Below the pieces are notes generated by a model, which was not told where the DNA came from, ran no database searches, and worked only from the letters and a program-made list of their open reading frames with translations. Shown here one piece after another: positions 33,657 to 44,700 of a stretch of 64,000 nt of DNA. This DNA comes from Dendronephthya gigantea (Eukaryota; Cnidaria; Anthozoa; Malacalcyonacea; Nephtheidae), in contig NW_021163187.1 in NCBI RefSeq assembly GCF_004324835.1, positions 186,001 to 250,000 on the forward strand. Direction: 5' to 3'. Numbering within the stretch: position 1 is the stretch's first letter; every line of letters begins with the position of its first letter. A program made the position numbers and the translations under genes.

Positions 33657-34547
33657 TATTGTTTCAAAATACTATATTCTTTTATTTATATAATTTTCGA
33701 AAAGTTTGCCTAGGTCAAACAGCACTTATTTGTAGTTTTTGTTCGTAGTTTTCAACATCGGCAAAAAAGTAATTAAGTATTCAAACATTGCAAATTTCCC
33801 GCCAAAACATTTAGTCTGTGTTTGAACAATATAAGGCGAAATCGGTCAAATATTTTGCCAAGCATGGTCATTTTCACGGAGTTTAAAAAGCAATACGAAT
33901 TAGAAAGCAGGGCGCAAAATACAAAATCGGGAAAGGGAAAATGTCAAAGCTTATTCGTAAGTAAAAATTCTTGGGTGATCGCCGGTTATTTGGTGAACTC
34001 ACCTGTTTTTCTTTGGAGAATGAGATATTTCAAGGCATAAATATGCGAAGAACGTCTTGTTGATGCCTCACTCGAACTCCTTTTTCCTCGTTTAGAATGG
34101 ACCGATTTCGCTCAAAAATTTACCTCCGCTTCGTTTGAGACCTCTATGTTTATTTTAGGATTAAATAACTCATCGATTGTAAACAAGAAGCACTAAATAT
34201 TGGTAAATATCTCATCAAATAATAATCGTTCGCTCATTACAGTCGCCATGTCGTTCGATTGCAAAGTGACGACTCCTACCGTCATGCAAAGCGGGCTGCG
34301 CTAAAAGGCAAGTGGTCTATTGAACTAATCCCACGTTCTTTTTTATTACAGAGCTTAGAATGAATTTTAACTTCCAAACGGAACAAACTTTATGCTCTAC
34401 TTAATTAATGGGTTCACTTATTTGATATGCTTCGTATACCCATGAGATATTTCAGGCAACTTCTGTCTCATTACAGCCTAATACAGAAACATTGCAGCTA
34501 ATTTGAATTTCAAAGGTGTCAGGTTTTTTGACTCACCCTGTACTGTA

Positions 34548-35522
34548 CAGGGTGTATCAAAAAAAAGGAGACCTTTAGAAATCAAGCTATTGTTAAAATT
34601 TGAATGCTTTTTCAATTGCATTTGCACATATGCTGAACCGTAGTGCGTGAAATATTGATGGCATGCATGCATACATTAGAAAAAGGAGACCTTTAGAAAA
34701 TGAATTGACGTTTGTACACAAGATTGTCTGCTCCTGGGAATTTGAAAATAACTTTAATAGCATAAGGAAAAATAACGACCCAAAAATATTCAAATGACTA
34801 AGCACAAACGACTAAGCACAAAAGCGATAACAGTATGCGTGGTAAATTGCTTTAGCTGTTCCTTCAAAACACGAACAAATCATTTGTTCAATAATTTTTA
34901 ACACTGCCTGCGAGCATTAGGGCTGTTCACACGAGTTAGAATTGACTTTGAATCCGGAATGGCTCAGCATCTCATTTTACAAACTCTGCCTGTTAAAATG
35001 TTTACATGAGTCAGGAATGAATTACAACTTGATCTGACACAGATTCACTTGACATTTCGATCCGGATTGAAAATTACTGATAAAATTGAACATCAAAAGA
35101 ACTGAATGTCATGGACCATGTCCTTCAACGTGGCCTCAATTTCTCTCAACACAAACTACCGTACGCTTGTGCATATCGCGAGCTGCTTTTCTGATGCCGG
35201 CTGGCTGGGTATAAGTTAAGACTACAAAAACTCTTTGCTCCGAAGTCAGTTGAACCCCGGCATTTTTGTTCTGGTAGTGTGCTTAGTCATTTGAATATTT
35301 TTGGGTCGTTATTTTTCCTTATGCTATTAAAGTTATTTTCAAATTCCTAGGAGCAGATAATCTTGTGTACAAACGTCAATTCATTTTCTAATGTATGTAT
35401 GCATGTATCCATCAATATTTCACGCACTACGGTTCAGCATATGAGCAAATGCAATTGAAAAGGCATTCAAATTTTAACAATAGCTTGATTTCTAAAGGTC
35501 TCCTTTTTTTTGATACACCCTG
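34548..35522. mobile_element. Tc1/mariner-type MITE with ~250-bp inverted repeats
   Basis: The ends are CAGGGTGTATCAAAAAAAAG and its inverse, flanked by TA (34546-34547, 35523-35524). The arms extend to about 34820 and 35275 (GACTAAGCACA / GTGCTTAGTC). The central ~450 bp is single-copy here, shows no ORF, and may be a further insertion (around 34920-35100: GGCTGTTCACACGAGTTAGA). Confidence 0.8.
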
Positions 35523-35663
35523 TAGAATCCGTAGGAATACTTGCTTCAGAAATTTTATTAACTTTAAGGTCATTAAAATTCGTTGCTTCGATGATTTCAA
35601 TTGTTTCAATTGGGGAGTGCTCGTTGAATGGTTCATGCATGTCGGAATCTTGAGATGATTTTA

Positions 35664-35884
35664 GGCCGGCGCACACTAGAGCTATGTGGCATGTGCTTAG
35701 CAAAAAGTCATTCGTGGCCATCGGCGTAAGCCAGTTGCTCTCGTGTGCGGGCGACTTTTCCGGCGACTTTTGGCACGAATGACGAAAGTCACTGGAAAAG
35801 TCGTCCGCGCATGAGAGCAACTGGCTTACGCTAATGGCCACGAATGACTTTTTGCTAAGCACATAGCTCTAGTGTGCGCCGGCC
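35664..35884. mobile_element. Near-palindromic MITE, 221 bp
   Basis: The ends are GGCCGGCGCACACTAGAGCT and its inverse. Nearly the whole element folds back, with CATTCGTGGCCAT on each arm. TTTA flanks it at 35660-35663 and 35885-35888. Confidence 0.8.
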
Positions 35885-36033
35885 TTTATGTAAACTGCGC
35901 TTTTTTACGACTTGGGGTTAGATTTTTTTATTTGTTTTAAAATAGGTACTATCATGAAAATGTGAACAAGTTTCAGCAATGAGATCAACAGTTCCCGATA
36001 GCGCTTGGATAACCTCGTTACTGGCGCTTTGAC

Positions 36034-36390
36034 TTAATTTAAGTTCTTTATATCGCAACAACATTTACATAAGTAGGATTGCATAATATCTGGTTCTGTC
36101 TGGCATGAACAGTCCGAGCTATTTATGTTGTTAATTCCGCTTACAGTAGTTAAACTCTGCATGATTTTGGAGTACATAAGCTGAGTGATCTTTCCTGCTT
36201 CAGGTCCGTCTAGGTACTGTAAACGTTTAGTTTTCCGCCAAGTGATTGAGGTGTCGTAGGTCTTAAACACTTTCTTGTCACCGCCTTGCTGATCCCATAC
36301 TCCGGTTAATTTTAAATCGTCACAAACAAATTTCTTTACTAACTCGTATTCTCCGGTCCAAGCGGCAAGCGAGGCAAATGTGGTATGGCA
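36034..36390 (-). pseudogene. LINE ORF1 N-terminal domain fragment
   Basis: The minus strand reads FASLAAWTGEYELVKKFVCD, then GVWDQQGGDKKVFKTYD, SITWRKTKRLQYLDGPEAGK, ITQLMYSKIM, and stops soon after a Cys-rich tail (YLCKCCCDIK). It aligns with residues ~20-85 of the LINE ORF1 at 23240 (LTWTRSYEDLQIFVEEV; GDWGCPGGTTKQFKSED; LRWYP). No other LINE part is adjacent. An isolated, independently folded domain of this type in another gene cannot be excluded. Confidence 0.5.
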
Positions 36391-36464
36391 GAGACATAAT
36401 CAACAAAATAACGTGTTGCCTTGTGTTGGACACACACAATAATCGAACTGGGATCTTTAATATA

Positions 36465-36678
36465 CAGGGTGTCCCAAAAAAAGAGCAACCACTTAAATAT
36501 GCAGAACATTAATACAGCTCTAAAGCACAATAGATAAGCACCTCTGGGAATTGAAAATGGCTCTTAATCCTTCATTTACAATGCTAAAAGTCATTTTAGC
36601 TGAACTATGGTGCAAACCCGAACAATATATTAATATTCTTGCATATTTAAGTGGTTGCGTTTTTTTTGGGACACCCTG
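36465..36678. mobile_element. Tc1/mariner-type MITE, 214 bp
   Basis: The ends are CAGGGTGTCCCAAAAAAAGA / GCAACCACTTAAATATGCA and inverse. TA flanks at 36463-36464 and 36679-36680. No ORF is preserved. Confidence 0.85.
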
Positions 36679-36699
36679 TATAACAATATCACAGAGCAA

Positions 36700-37257
36700 T
36701 TTCCACACGCCTCTACCGCACGAAGCACTGTAGCACTGACATTAGCAAAATAGTGTAGAAGTGTTTTGAAATTCTTGGCGTATAACCCTACAACACAATA
36801 TACCATCCAAATTAAGGTGCTATAGTAGGATATCCTGAAATACTGTATGACATTCCAAGATACTATTATCGGAAGATAACCCGAGATACTTATCATTGAC
36901 CTGGAGTGAGGGGGATTGATGATAAAATATCATTACTGAGGGAAATATTTTGCCAAATCCCCCGAGCGAAATATATATTATCAATTAAAAATTATTACTA
37001 TAAATTATATATTATACCGAAAAAGTATTGTGAGCTTGTAAAATAGCGAAACATACAATACAAAGATTCGAAAAATTATTTCTATAAATCATTCAAAGTA
37101 TTCGAGGAAGAGCAAAAAAACCCCGTTTAATGTATTTTAACATTAGTTACTCGACTTCTTTGTTTTCTCTGTATGTATTTCATCCAGAATACGGTATCCT
37201 ACCAATTTCAACACTGTAGATGTTCCAACGAGCAGTATCATATCGATACTGCGTTAA
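36700..37257. other. Intergenic, no supported gene
   Basis: AT-rich sequence. From about 37190 it matches the segment interrupted by the TTAA element at 13.3 kb (CCAATTTCAACACTG, CAGTATCATATCGATACTGC). Confidence 0.5.
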
Positions 37258-37540
37258 TACCGCGCTCACCATGGCTCAGCAACGAGCATATGGGTGTAAG
37301 AAAGAGTACGTCGAATGGTGATGTGAGAGCATTTATTATTATAGCTATTATAATAAGAAAGAAGAGTAGTACTAATACACCGATAGCAAACTAGAGTATA
37401 CCAATAAAGCAAACTACAATTCCCCCTGTTATTCCCCGGTTCAAAATTTCTTCATTCTTGCTTTCTTTCGTTCTCATCCTGTAACAATATGAAAAGAATG
37501 CACGCGTATTAATTTAAGTCACACAATAGTATTATCGCCG
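37258..37540. repeat. Duplicated segment, partner of 13818-14110
   Basis: Near-identical over its length. It keeps the uninterrupted TTAA site (37254-37257) that the MITE occupies at 13338. Confidence 0.8.
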
Positions 37541-38340
37541 AGCCGGTGCGAAGCACCGGGCGAGGGTACTAATTCCGCCTGGAGATTTTAATTACGCCCG
37601 GGAATGCAAATGCGAAAAGAAAGTTGTCCGCCATTACGTCATGGACGTTGGGCGTTTTTGTAAGTTACGCGCATGTGGAGTTTAAGACGAGTTAAAACTG
37701 GTAACTAGCAAACGTTTACAAACGTGCGATTGGCTAAATTAAAATTTGGGTTCACGTCAGCATAACCGATATTTTGAATTACAAAACTTTTTTTAAATAA
37801 TATTTTTCATTTGGACGGTCTTAAAATTATACGAAAAATTGACTCGTAAAATTCATTAAAAAATAATGTAAAAGATGCCTTCGAATAGAAAAACTTTCAT
37901 TCATATGGATGATAAAAGATCTACGATTTTGAAGCATTTTTAAAATGTTTTTGAACAGGTAAATAGGTAGATTATGTATTTTAAAGCATGCAAGGTATTC
38001 TGTAAGTTTAAATAATACGTGGATTTATCAACAAATGTATGACACCTCTTTGAATTTATTCGTCAATTTCGTTGAAATGATTTTGATTTGGAAAGTATTT
38101 ATTTTTAAAGGTGAATCTGTTTAAAAAGTAATTGAAATTTCGCTAAAAATTGTTGTATTTAAAACTATTCGTAGCACAATTATGATTATAGCTGAATTTG
38201 ATAGCTCGAGAGTCGACATTATAATTCTATCAAGATATAGGATTTTACTTTACGACTTCGATCATTCAGCAGAAACGAGTATTATAGAATTTCAGTGAGG
38301 GAAATATATATTTATTGCTTCAGGCGAGGGGACTTTGCGT
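37541..38340. other. Intergenic with an inverted piece of block S
   Basis: 37541-37700 begins GCCGAGCCGGTGCGAAGCAC and is the reverse-strand relative of the CTCCGCACC region of block S. The remainder is AT-rich with no coding signal. Confidence 0.5.
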
Positions 38341-38470
38341 GCATGTATTTCTAGTATTTTAATAAAAACAATAAGAAATAACGGGCAATGCTATTTAAAT
38401 GATCTTCAACTGTTGAGTTTGGCCAATCTCTTTTTCCTAATAATATTTTCTACTTATATGGACAAACCTT

Positions 38471-39724
38471 TTACTGGCCACATGTAATTATACATGCAGC
38501 AAAAGTTTTAAAGGTGTTGGCGTTTCCGGGACAACCGCCATACATAAATATCTTGCAATTGTTTGAACTGGGATCGTAGTAGTATCGCGGGAAGTAACCT
38601 TTGCAGGGACCAAGGTCTGGTTCAAGATAGCAAAAATCTAGAAAGAAGAAAAATAGCATAAATAACAAAGCTAGAAGTGCAGGGCGGTAACGGCTCAATT
38701 CAGGGGTGGATCCAGCACTAGTGCACTAATTTGCATGACACAAGAAAACTGCTAAAAATAACCACTTTGTTTTGTAATGCAAATTTGTGCACTAGTGCTG
38801 GATCCACCCCTGGCTCAATTTTCAGTTCACTACTTATGGTTCACTTGTCTCTCAAGTCGAGAAATACAACATGGCGATTGTTTTTATTTTGTCAACTAAT
38901 TACACAATTTTAAGCTTACAAGCCTTAGCCCTGTGACTAGGTGTAGTTACTGTGGTAGCTTTGGAAATATTTGCCTCGTTTGAAATTTGCGAGGGGTTGT
39001 TGTCTTTCTCAGTAATAATTCACGTGTTCTTCAGATAAATGTTTGAGTATTGCTACATCTTAATTGTTCCGTCTATGCATGTACATCTTATTAGCAACAT
39101 TACTATAGTAATACAGCATCGATAATTGGGGGGGGGGGCATATTCATATATTCATGTTACCAGACTGTAAAGACAATTGATTTAAAAAAAAATTAAACCT
39201 GCGTATCACGAATATATGAATATTGCCCCCCCCCAATTATCGTTCTTGCTACGCCACTGAATACTGTATGTTACATATTCCATTAAAGATATATAGAGCT
39301 AAAACGAAATGTGCCTGTCTGTTTGTATTCTAAAAACTACATTCTTGATGTTTTATAGCTCTTTAAAAACAATTTGTTGGCATTAATCTTAATATTGAGA
39401 ATTTGATCCCGCCTGAGGTTATTTATCCCCAAAGACTTACGTACCTGGTTGTAACGCAACAAGCGAATTTGACAGCAAACAAACTGTGGTTAGCGCCAGA
39501 ACAAAAACGAGACCTGAGAAAATAAAATTAATAATTATTATTAACAAAGCAAAAATTTTTTGACGTCAAACGTCTTATATAGATTGTAATCAGAACACAA
39601 AACCCGATCATGAAGATTACGGCGCAGCTTGCAAGTCTAAACAGGCTAAACCTAAAGTTCAACGTTACTGCGATGTGACGAAAAATCATGTGCCGATAAA
39701 ATCCGAATAAATACCTGCTTTCAT
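38471..39724 (-). CDS. Secreted Kunitz-domain protein, gene 2 (81 aa, 3 coding exons)
   Basis: Coding exons are 39724-39715, 39513-39445 and 38637-38471 (10, 69 and 167 nt), the same sizes and phases as gene 1. The signal peptide is MKAGLVFVLALTTVCLLSNS then LVALQP. The Kunitz domain has all six Cys in standard spacing, with GPCKGYFPRYYYD, MYGGCPGN and CIITCGQ before the stop. The P1 position (after the second Cys) is Lys, the usual trypsin-type residue, unlike Ser in gene 1. Intron 2 carries two hAT-like MITEs absent from gene 1. Upstream lie a TGACGTCA element (40105-40112) and, 0.5 kb further, a TA-flanked MITE absent from gene 1. Expected function: secreted serine-protease inhibitor, or a channel-binding relative. 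Confidence 0.88.
38701..38812. mobile_element. hAT-like MITE, 112 bp, in Kunitz gene 2 intron 2
   Basis: The ends are CAGGGGTGGATCCAGCACTA and inverse. An exact 8-bp duplication GCTCAATT sits at 38693-38700 and 38813-38820. The empty site is present in gene 1 (15718-15725). Confidence 0.92.
39115..39259. mobile_element. hAT-like MITE, left end eroded, in Kunitz gene 2 intron 2
   Basis: The right end is intact (inverse of CAGTGGCGTAGCAAG then AACGATAATTGGGG). The left end retains only ATCGATAATTGGGG. The corresponding site in gene 1 (TAGTAATACTGTATG, around 16343) has no element. It is the same family as 8151-8320. Confidence 0.75.
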
Positions 39725-39954
39725 GGTTTGTTTTACTTTAATTCAACAGCAGCAGCACAGCAATTAATTTTACCTGCAAACTGTCAGTCGTAGAGATTTT
39801 ACGACAACGAATAAAACATGAGACGAAATGAAAAAAAAACACCAAAAACAACACATATATTTATAACTGTGGATCCCTTTAGTGAATACACCCTTAATTG
39901 ATATACATAGCTACATTTAATTGAGCGAGAACTTTCAATCTTTTTCTACCTGTA

Positions 39955-40115
39955 TAATGTTGTCTTCTCTGATCCCAAATGGACAGAAAGATGAACAAGT
40001 TTGGCGCTCGGTGCGTCAGTGTGAATGAAAGCTAAAACAAGCTTCTTTATGTAGTATCGCTTTGATGTTCTAGCTGTTTAGGGAAAAAATACCTCTAACG
40101 CCGTTGACGTCACCA
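39955..40115 (-). promoter_or_regulatory. Kunitz gene 2 promoter and non-coding first exon
   Basis: Same arrangement as gene 1: TGACGTCA (40112-40105), the GCGATACTACATAAAG block (TATA weaker, as a TA pair is missing), and a leader with TTCATCTTTCTGTCC ending ATTATACAG|GTAG. Transcription runs leftward. Confidence 0.6.
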
Positions 40116-40578
40116 TAGCATGCAGATGCCTGTGAGACTAGCGATCGACGGGAAACAGCATTTATCTCACAAGCAAAAGAACGATTTCTGATGTTATACG
40201 ACGGAAATTAAGGCCTTCGTAGGAAGCTAAATTTAGAGTGCGTGTGAATATGTGATAACGTGTTATTCAATAACGCAGAAATTAATGTCCAGAAATAACC
40301 TAACGCTGCGGTTCGGTTGCAGTGGACCGATAGAAACCGCAGACGACCGCTAGGGAAAAATACCTTCGCAGTTGCCGTTCGCTTCCGAACGAAATGTTAT
40401 GAACAGCTGAGAAGAACAACACAATAACCAAATCGAAAAAATCTTAAGAAATAAATGTCTGTCAGATGGAGTTATGCCGAGGTTTAACCTCCGTCTCACC
40501 GCGGTTCGACCTCGGTCTGACCTCAACCTTTATGAGACCGACGTTTGACCTAGGTTAACCGCGGTTTATAGCACTCTA

Positions 40579-41213
40579 CAGGGTGTATCAAAAAAATTCG
40601 AATCGAAATTTTGTGTGTAATAATGCAAAATGCATTTGACAAATTTGGTTGATTTTTACACCATTGTTAAGTTCATTTATTTCTCTTTCAAATGACACGT
40701 TGTACGTGTAATTTAGTTGAAAAATGAAGAAGTACCTGTTCGAAAAAAAAGTTCATAAAAATCACCATTTTCCGCCGATGGGAACTGGAAGTTTGTTTTA
40801 TTGAAAATTAGTCCCAAAGGGCTTTAAAATCTAATTATTACTGAAAACTAAAGCGCAAGTTTATCGCAAAAATTCTGCTTATTCAATGTTCAACGATAGA
40901 AGTTTGAAGAACACAATGCCTCCATGAAGCACGAAACAACAATTAACTAAATTTTGCTACATAACAGTTTGTCGATTTAATTAAATTTGCATTTTCTTTT
41001 GTCTGGAGGTCTAATTTCGAATTCCCATCGGCGGAAAAATTTGATTTCGAACAACAATTTTAAAAAGACGATAACTGGGTCGATATAAGAACGGTATAAT
41101 CGCATACTAAATAAGCTAATCTTTGTTGCCATATAAAAATTATATCGCTTACTTTAGTATTTTATACACAGCAGCCTGTCAAAGTTGGATTCGAAATTTT
41201 TTTATACACACTG
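40579..41213. mobile_element. Tc1/mariner-type MITE, 635 bp, upstream of Kunitz gene 2
   Basis: The left end is CAGGGTGTATCAAAAAAATT CGAATCGAAATT, and the right end is its diverged inverse (AATTTCGAATCC... TACACACTG). TA at 40577-40578 and 41214-41215. The empty site occurs in the gene 1 copy (GCACTCTATATTC, 17603-17615). Non-autonomous. Confidence 0.85.
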
Positions 41214-41221
41214 TATACTCT

Positions 41222-41430
41222 AAACACAATTTATTAGCATGCACGGCAAAGCAAAAATAAATATACCCGTTCCAAATTTTACAAATACAAAATCCAAGCA
41301 AATATTTAATTGGTGTTTGGGCGTATAAAGTAAACATGGCTGATAAACTATAAAACTATATAAACTTTATTACATATCACCTCAAAAGGGTCTTTCAGTG
41401 ATACAACATGAATATATTTACAATCTCGAC
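41222..41430. repeat. Duplicated upstream segment of the Kunitz locus
   Basis: Matches 17625-17870 and 12485-12710 (GCATGCACGGCAAAGCAAAA, TATAAACTTTATTACATATC). Confidence 0.8.
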
Positions 41431-41739
41431 CTTTAAAGGCCCACACTGACAGGATGCGAATTGGCAACGCAGCGCGAATTTTCAACGTTTGTAATTTTTT
41501 TAAAATCAAATAAATTTTAAACTATCATAATATTCTTGTAGATTACATAACAATAAAACATTTTGACTGCTCTAGCGTCCATCGTTTCCAAATTTTGCTT
41601 CAAGAATTTAACTTATATGCTTCTGAAAACTCAAAATTCGCGTCGCGTTGCCGCATCGCGTCCAGTCTGTGTCCACACCTTTAAGACTGGATATTCGCTT
41701 GCAGAGAAATAGCTCGCTAGCGAAATATTAACATAATTT

Positions 41740-44700
41740 TTTTAGCTTTTATGATGCCATGTTTTCAGACACTGCATGCTATGGTATAGAATATAGACTT
41801 GCATTAACAAACCATTTTTTGGCTGAAATCTGTGAAAGAAAATTTGGCATTAGACCTTTTAAAAAATTCGTTATAAACGTCGCCATGCAGTGTTTTAATC
41901 GGTCAATGCATTCCGGGCACATGCACCATCCAACATCAATAGATTGAATTGCAATAGATTGTAGCACATGCATGTGGAATAAGAAAACCTTCCATGTATA
42001 ACGATAGGGAACTCTGTGACGTTAAGCCTTTAAGAGGTGGGCGTAAGTATGATCGGTAACTTCTTCTATGCACATACACGATCTATTTATAGATAATTTT
42101 AACTCGTCTGTGACAAAATATGATTTCAGTGTAGCTTGAAGTGTAGCTTGTGTGTAGCTTTACTGTATATATGACGCTTTTTAACTTTTCAATTAAAACG
42201 TATATCAAAACTCAAAAGCGCCATCGCGGAAATTGGTTTGCGTTCATATAGACTTTACAAAACTTTGGATGCAAAAACTTTACAACTTAGATATTTCTTG
42301 AGGAAAAAGATTTATAAATTTGCAACAAAATATATCTTGCAGTCTTTTGAAGAAGACCTAAAACTTGCCAAAAGCATGGACGATTCGTCTAAATTAATAA
42401 CCTCATATTTATGCTTAAAACTTGCAGTGTACGCCCTAATCAGAAGAAAATTTGAACTTGTTGTACTGATTCAGTAGTATTTAAGTTTAGAGCAAAGCAG
42501 AATTGCGCAAATATGAAATAGCGACGAAATATATGTATGAAATATGAAATCGAAAACGTATAGCTATGTTGCGTTAACGATTTACTGATGCCTGACGAAT
42601 TTCAAGTGCTTGACTCTTTTGGACTGAAGTCTGAAGTGCAACAATGAGTGGCAAGTTCCTCCCAATACAAGTGGCTCATTTCAGTATGAGAGTATTTTCA
42701 AGGAGTATTTGGGATATGTTTAAAATTAGGGTCAGTGTGTTGGTCAAGATTAAAAAAATGTAGCTATGTAACAAATATAGCATTAAGCTCAGTAAGATTG
42801 TTATAATCTTGACTTTGCACCTTAATTCAAACTATTTGCATCTTCAGTTTATTTTCTCCCTATGAATATAGTCATGCACACGTGAATAATAAGATTGTCT
42901 TGTCTTGAAAGACCGCGAAAGTATCTTTCATGGTCTTGTCTGTACCTCTCCTTATGTTAGTCAGCAAGAAATCATCATCATAAGTAAAATTTTGAAACTG
43001 ACAGTAACGGTTTTATTTCACAACAGTGGATTTTTATCCAAAACCGTTGAAAGAAAGCCATGGAGTTTAGTAAATAGATAGTCTTATAATAATGTAACTT
43101 CAAAACGGAGATACCTTTAGTTTTTGCTCACAATTCATAAATATGCCCCACATTTAAAATTTCCAGCCTATATATATATGTAGTTTTACAAATACCAGTA
43201 TACGTGGTTTCTCGCGTAAAAATTTGGATTTCATGATTTTGTGAATCATCAGATGGCGATACATATCCTAAATAAAGTACGGCTTTAAATGATACGAGCA
43301 TACCACTGTTGATCGTAGCTTGTATGATGCCAAATTTTGCAGACACTGCATACAGGGGCTTCGCTGTAGGGTATAAGATTTACATTAACAAACCATATTT
43401 TCACCTGAAATCTCTGGAAGAAAATTTGGCATCAGAGCTTTTAATAAACGTCATCGGTGTTGTAATCGGTCAATGTATTCCGGACACAAATATAAACCAC
43501 GGAAATTCATACGTCATGATCACAGGCGTCATGCAGCATCAAATCGCTGAGTTGCAATAGATTGTAACATGTACGTGGAGTAGAAGAACCTTCCGTGTAC
43601 AATGAACAATAACTCTGTGACGTAAAGCCTTTAAGAGGTGTGCGTATGCATGATCGGTAACTTCTTCTATGCACTCATACACTGTAGCTTGAAGTGTAGC
43701 TTGCGTGTATAGCTTTATATGACGCTTTTTAACTTTTCAATAGATTTACATAAATTATATATCAAAAGCGCCACTGCGTATATTGATCTGCGTTCCATAT
43801 AGACTTAGCAAAGTCCTAATCGTAATTCTTCATAACTTACAGACTTTATATTTGTTCAGCAATAATATTTGTAAATCCGCAACAAAATATGTCTTGCGGT
43901 CTTACACAGAAGACTTGCAATTGAAGCTTGCACAATTAAGGCATAAACGAACCGTCTAAATAAATAACCTCTTGTATATACTTAAGCCTTGCAGAGTACG
44001 TTCTAATCAGAAGTAAAATTTGAACTTTATTCAGTAGCATTTGGATTGGGAGCAAAGCTGAAATGCGCAAATATGAAATAGTGACGAAATATGCATGCAT
44101 GAAATATGAAATGCCAAACGTTAAAGAAATAGAAAACATTTTCCGTGTTTCTATACAGTTATAGAAACACGGGTGGGAGTTTGGGAGAACGATAAATAAT
44201 CAGTGGAAAAACGAGCCCGTAGAGCGAGTTTTTCCACGTTATTTCGAGTTCTCCCAAACTCCCACAAGTGTTTCTATAACTGTATGAAAACACAGGAAAA
44301 TTTTTTTCTATTTCTTTTATAATATAACTCAATAAAAAGATTTTGTACAAATATTATAGTTCGATTCAATTACAAATTCTCATTACATCGCTCCGCTTGT
44401 CAAGTTCGGCGGGAAAATTCCCGTGTTTCTATACAGTTATAGAAACACGCTTCTCGACCAATCAGCACGCGCGTACTATAAATGTTATATTATAAATAGC
44501 TATGCTGCGTCAACGAATTATTGATGCCTGACGAATTTGAAGTGTTTGACTCTTTTGGACTGACGTTTGAAAAGCATCAATTAGTGGCAAGCTCCTCCGA
44601 ATACAAGTGGCTCATTTGAGTATGAGAGTATTTTCAAGTGTGTTGGGATATGTTTAGAATTAGGGTCAGTGTGTTGGTCAAGATTAAAAAAATGTAGGTA

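Larger units (their letters stand above)
29906..34322. mobile_element. ISL2EU-like DNA transposon with ~680-bp terminal inverted repeats
   Basis: The terminal inverted repeats span 29906-30584 and 33621-34322, beginning CAATAGACCACTTGCCTTTT. The arms are almost identical apart from a short ~24-bp stretch near 33807-33832. Flanking AAC (29903-29905 and 34323-34325) is a likely 3-bp target duplication. It carries two convergent genes: a THAP-DDE transposase (+) and a SWIM/YqaJ nuclease (-). That pairing is what I know of the ISL2EU superfamily. The nearly matching arms and intact transposase point to recent activity. Confidence 0.85.
29793..34540. mobile_element. Outer Tc1/mariner-type MITE, split by an ISL2EU-like element
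   Basis: The left end is CAGGGTGAGT...CTGACACC, and the right end inverted is CAGGGTGAGTCAAAAAACCT then GACACCTTTGAAATTCAAAT. It is flanked by TA at 29791-29792 and 34541-34542. Without the nested transposon it would be about 330 bp. CAGGGTG ends and TA duplication fit Tc1/mariner. Confidence 0.8.

Noticed and set aside
42238-42477. 79-codon ORF starting MRSYRLYKTL as a real small gene
   Set aside because: The same segment in the other tandem units is not open and shows no codon-like pattern of change.
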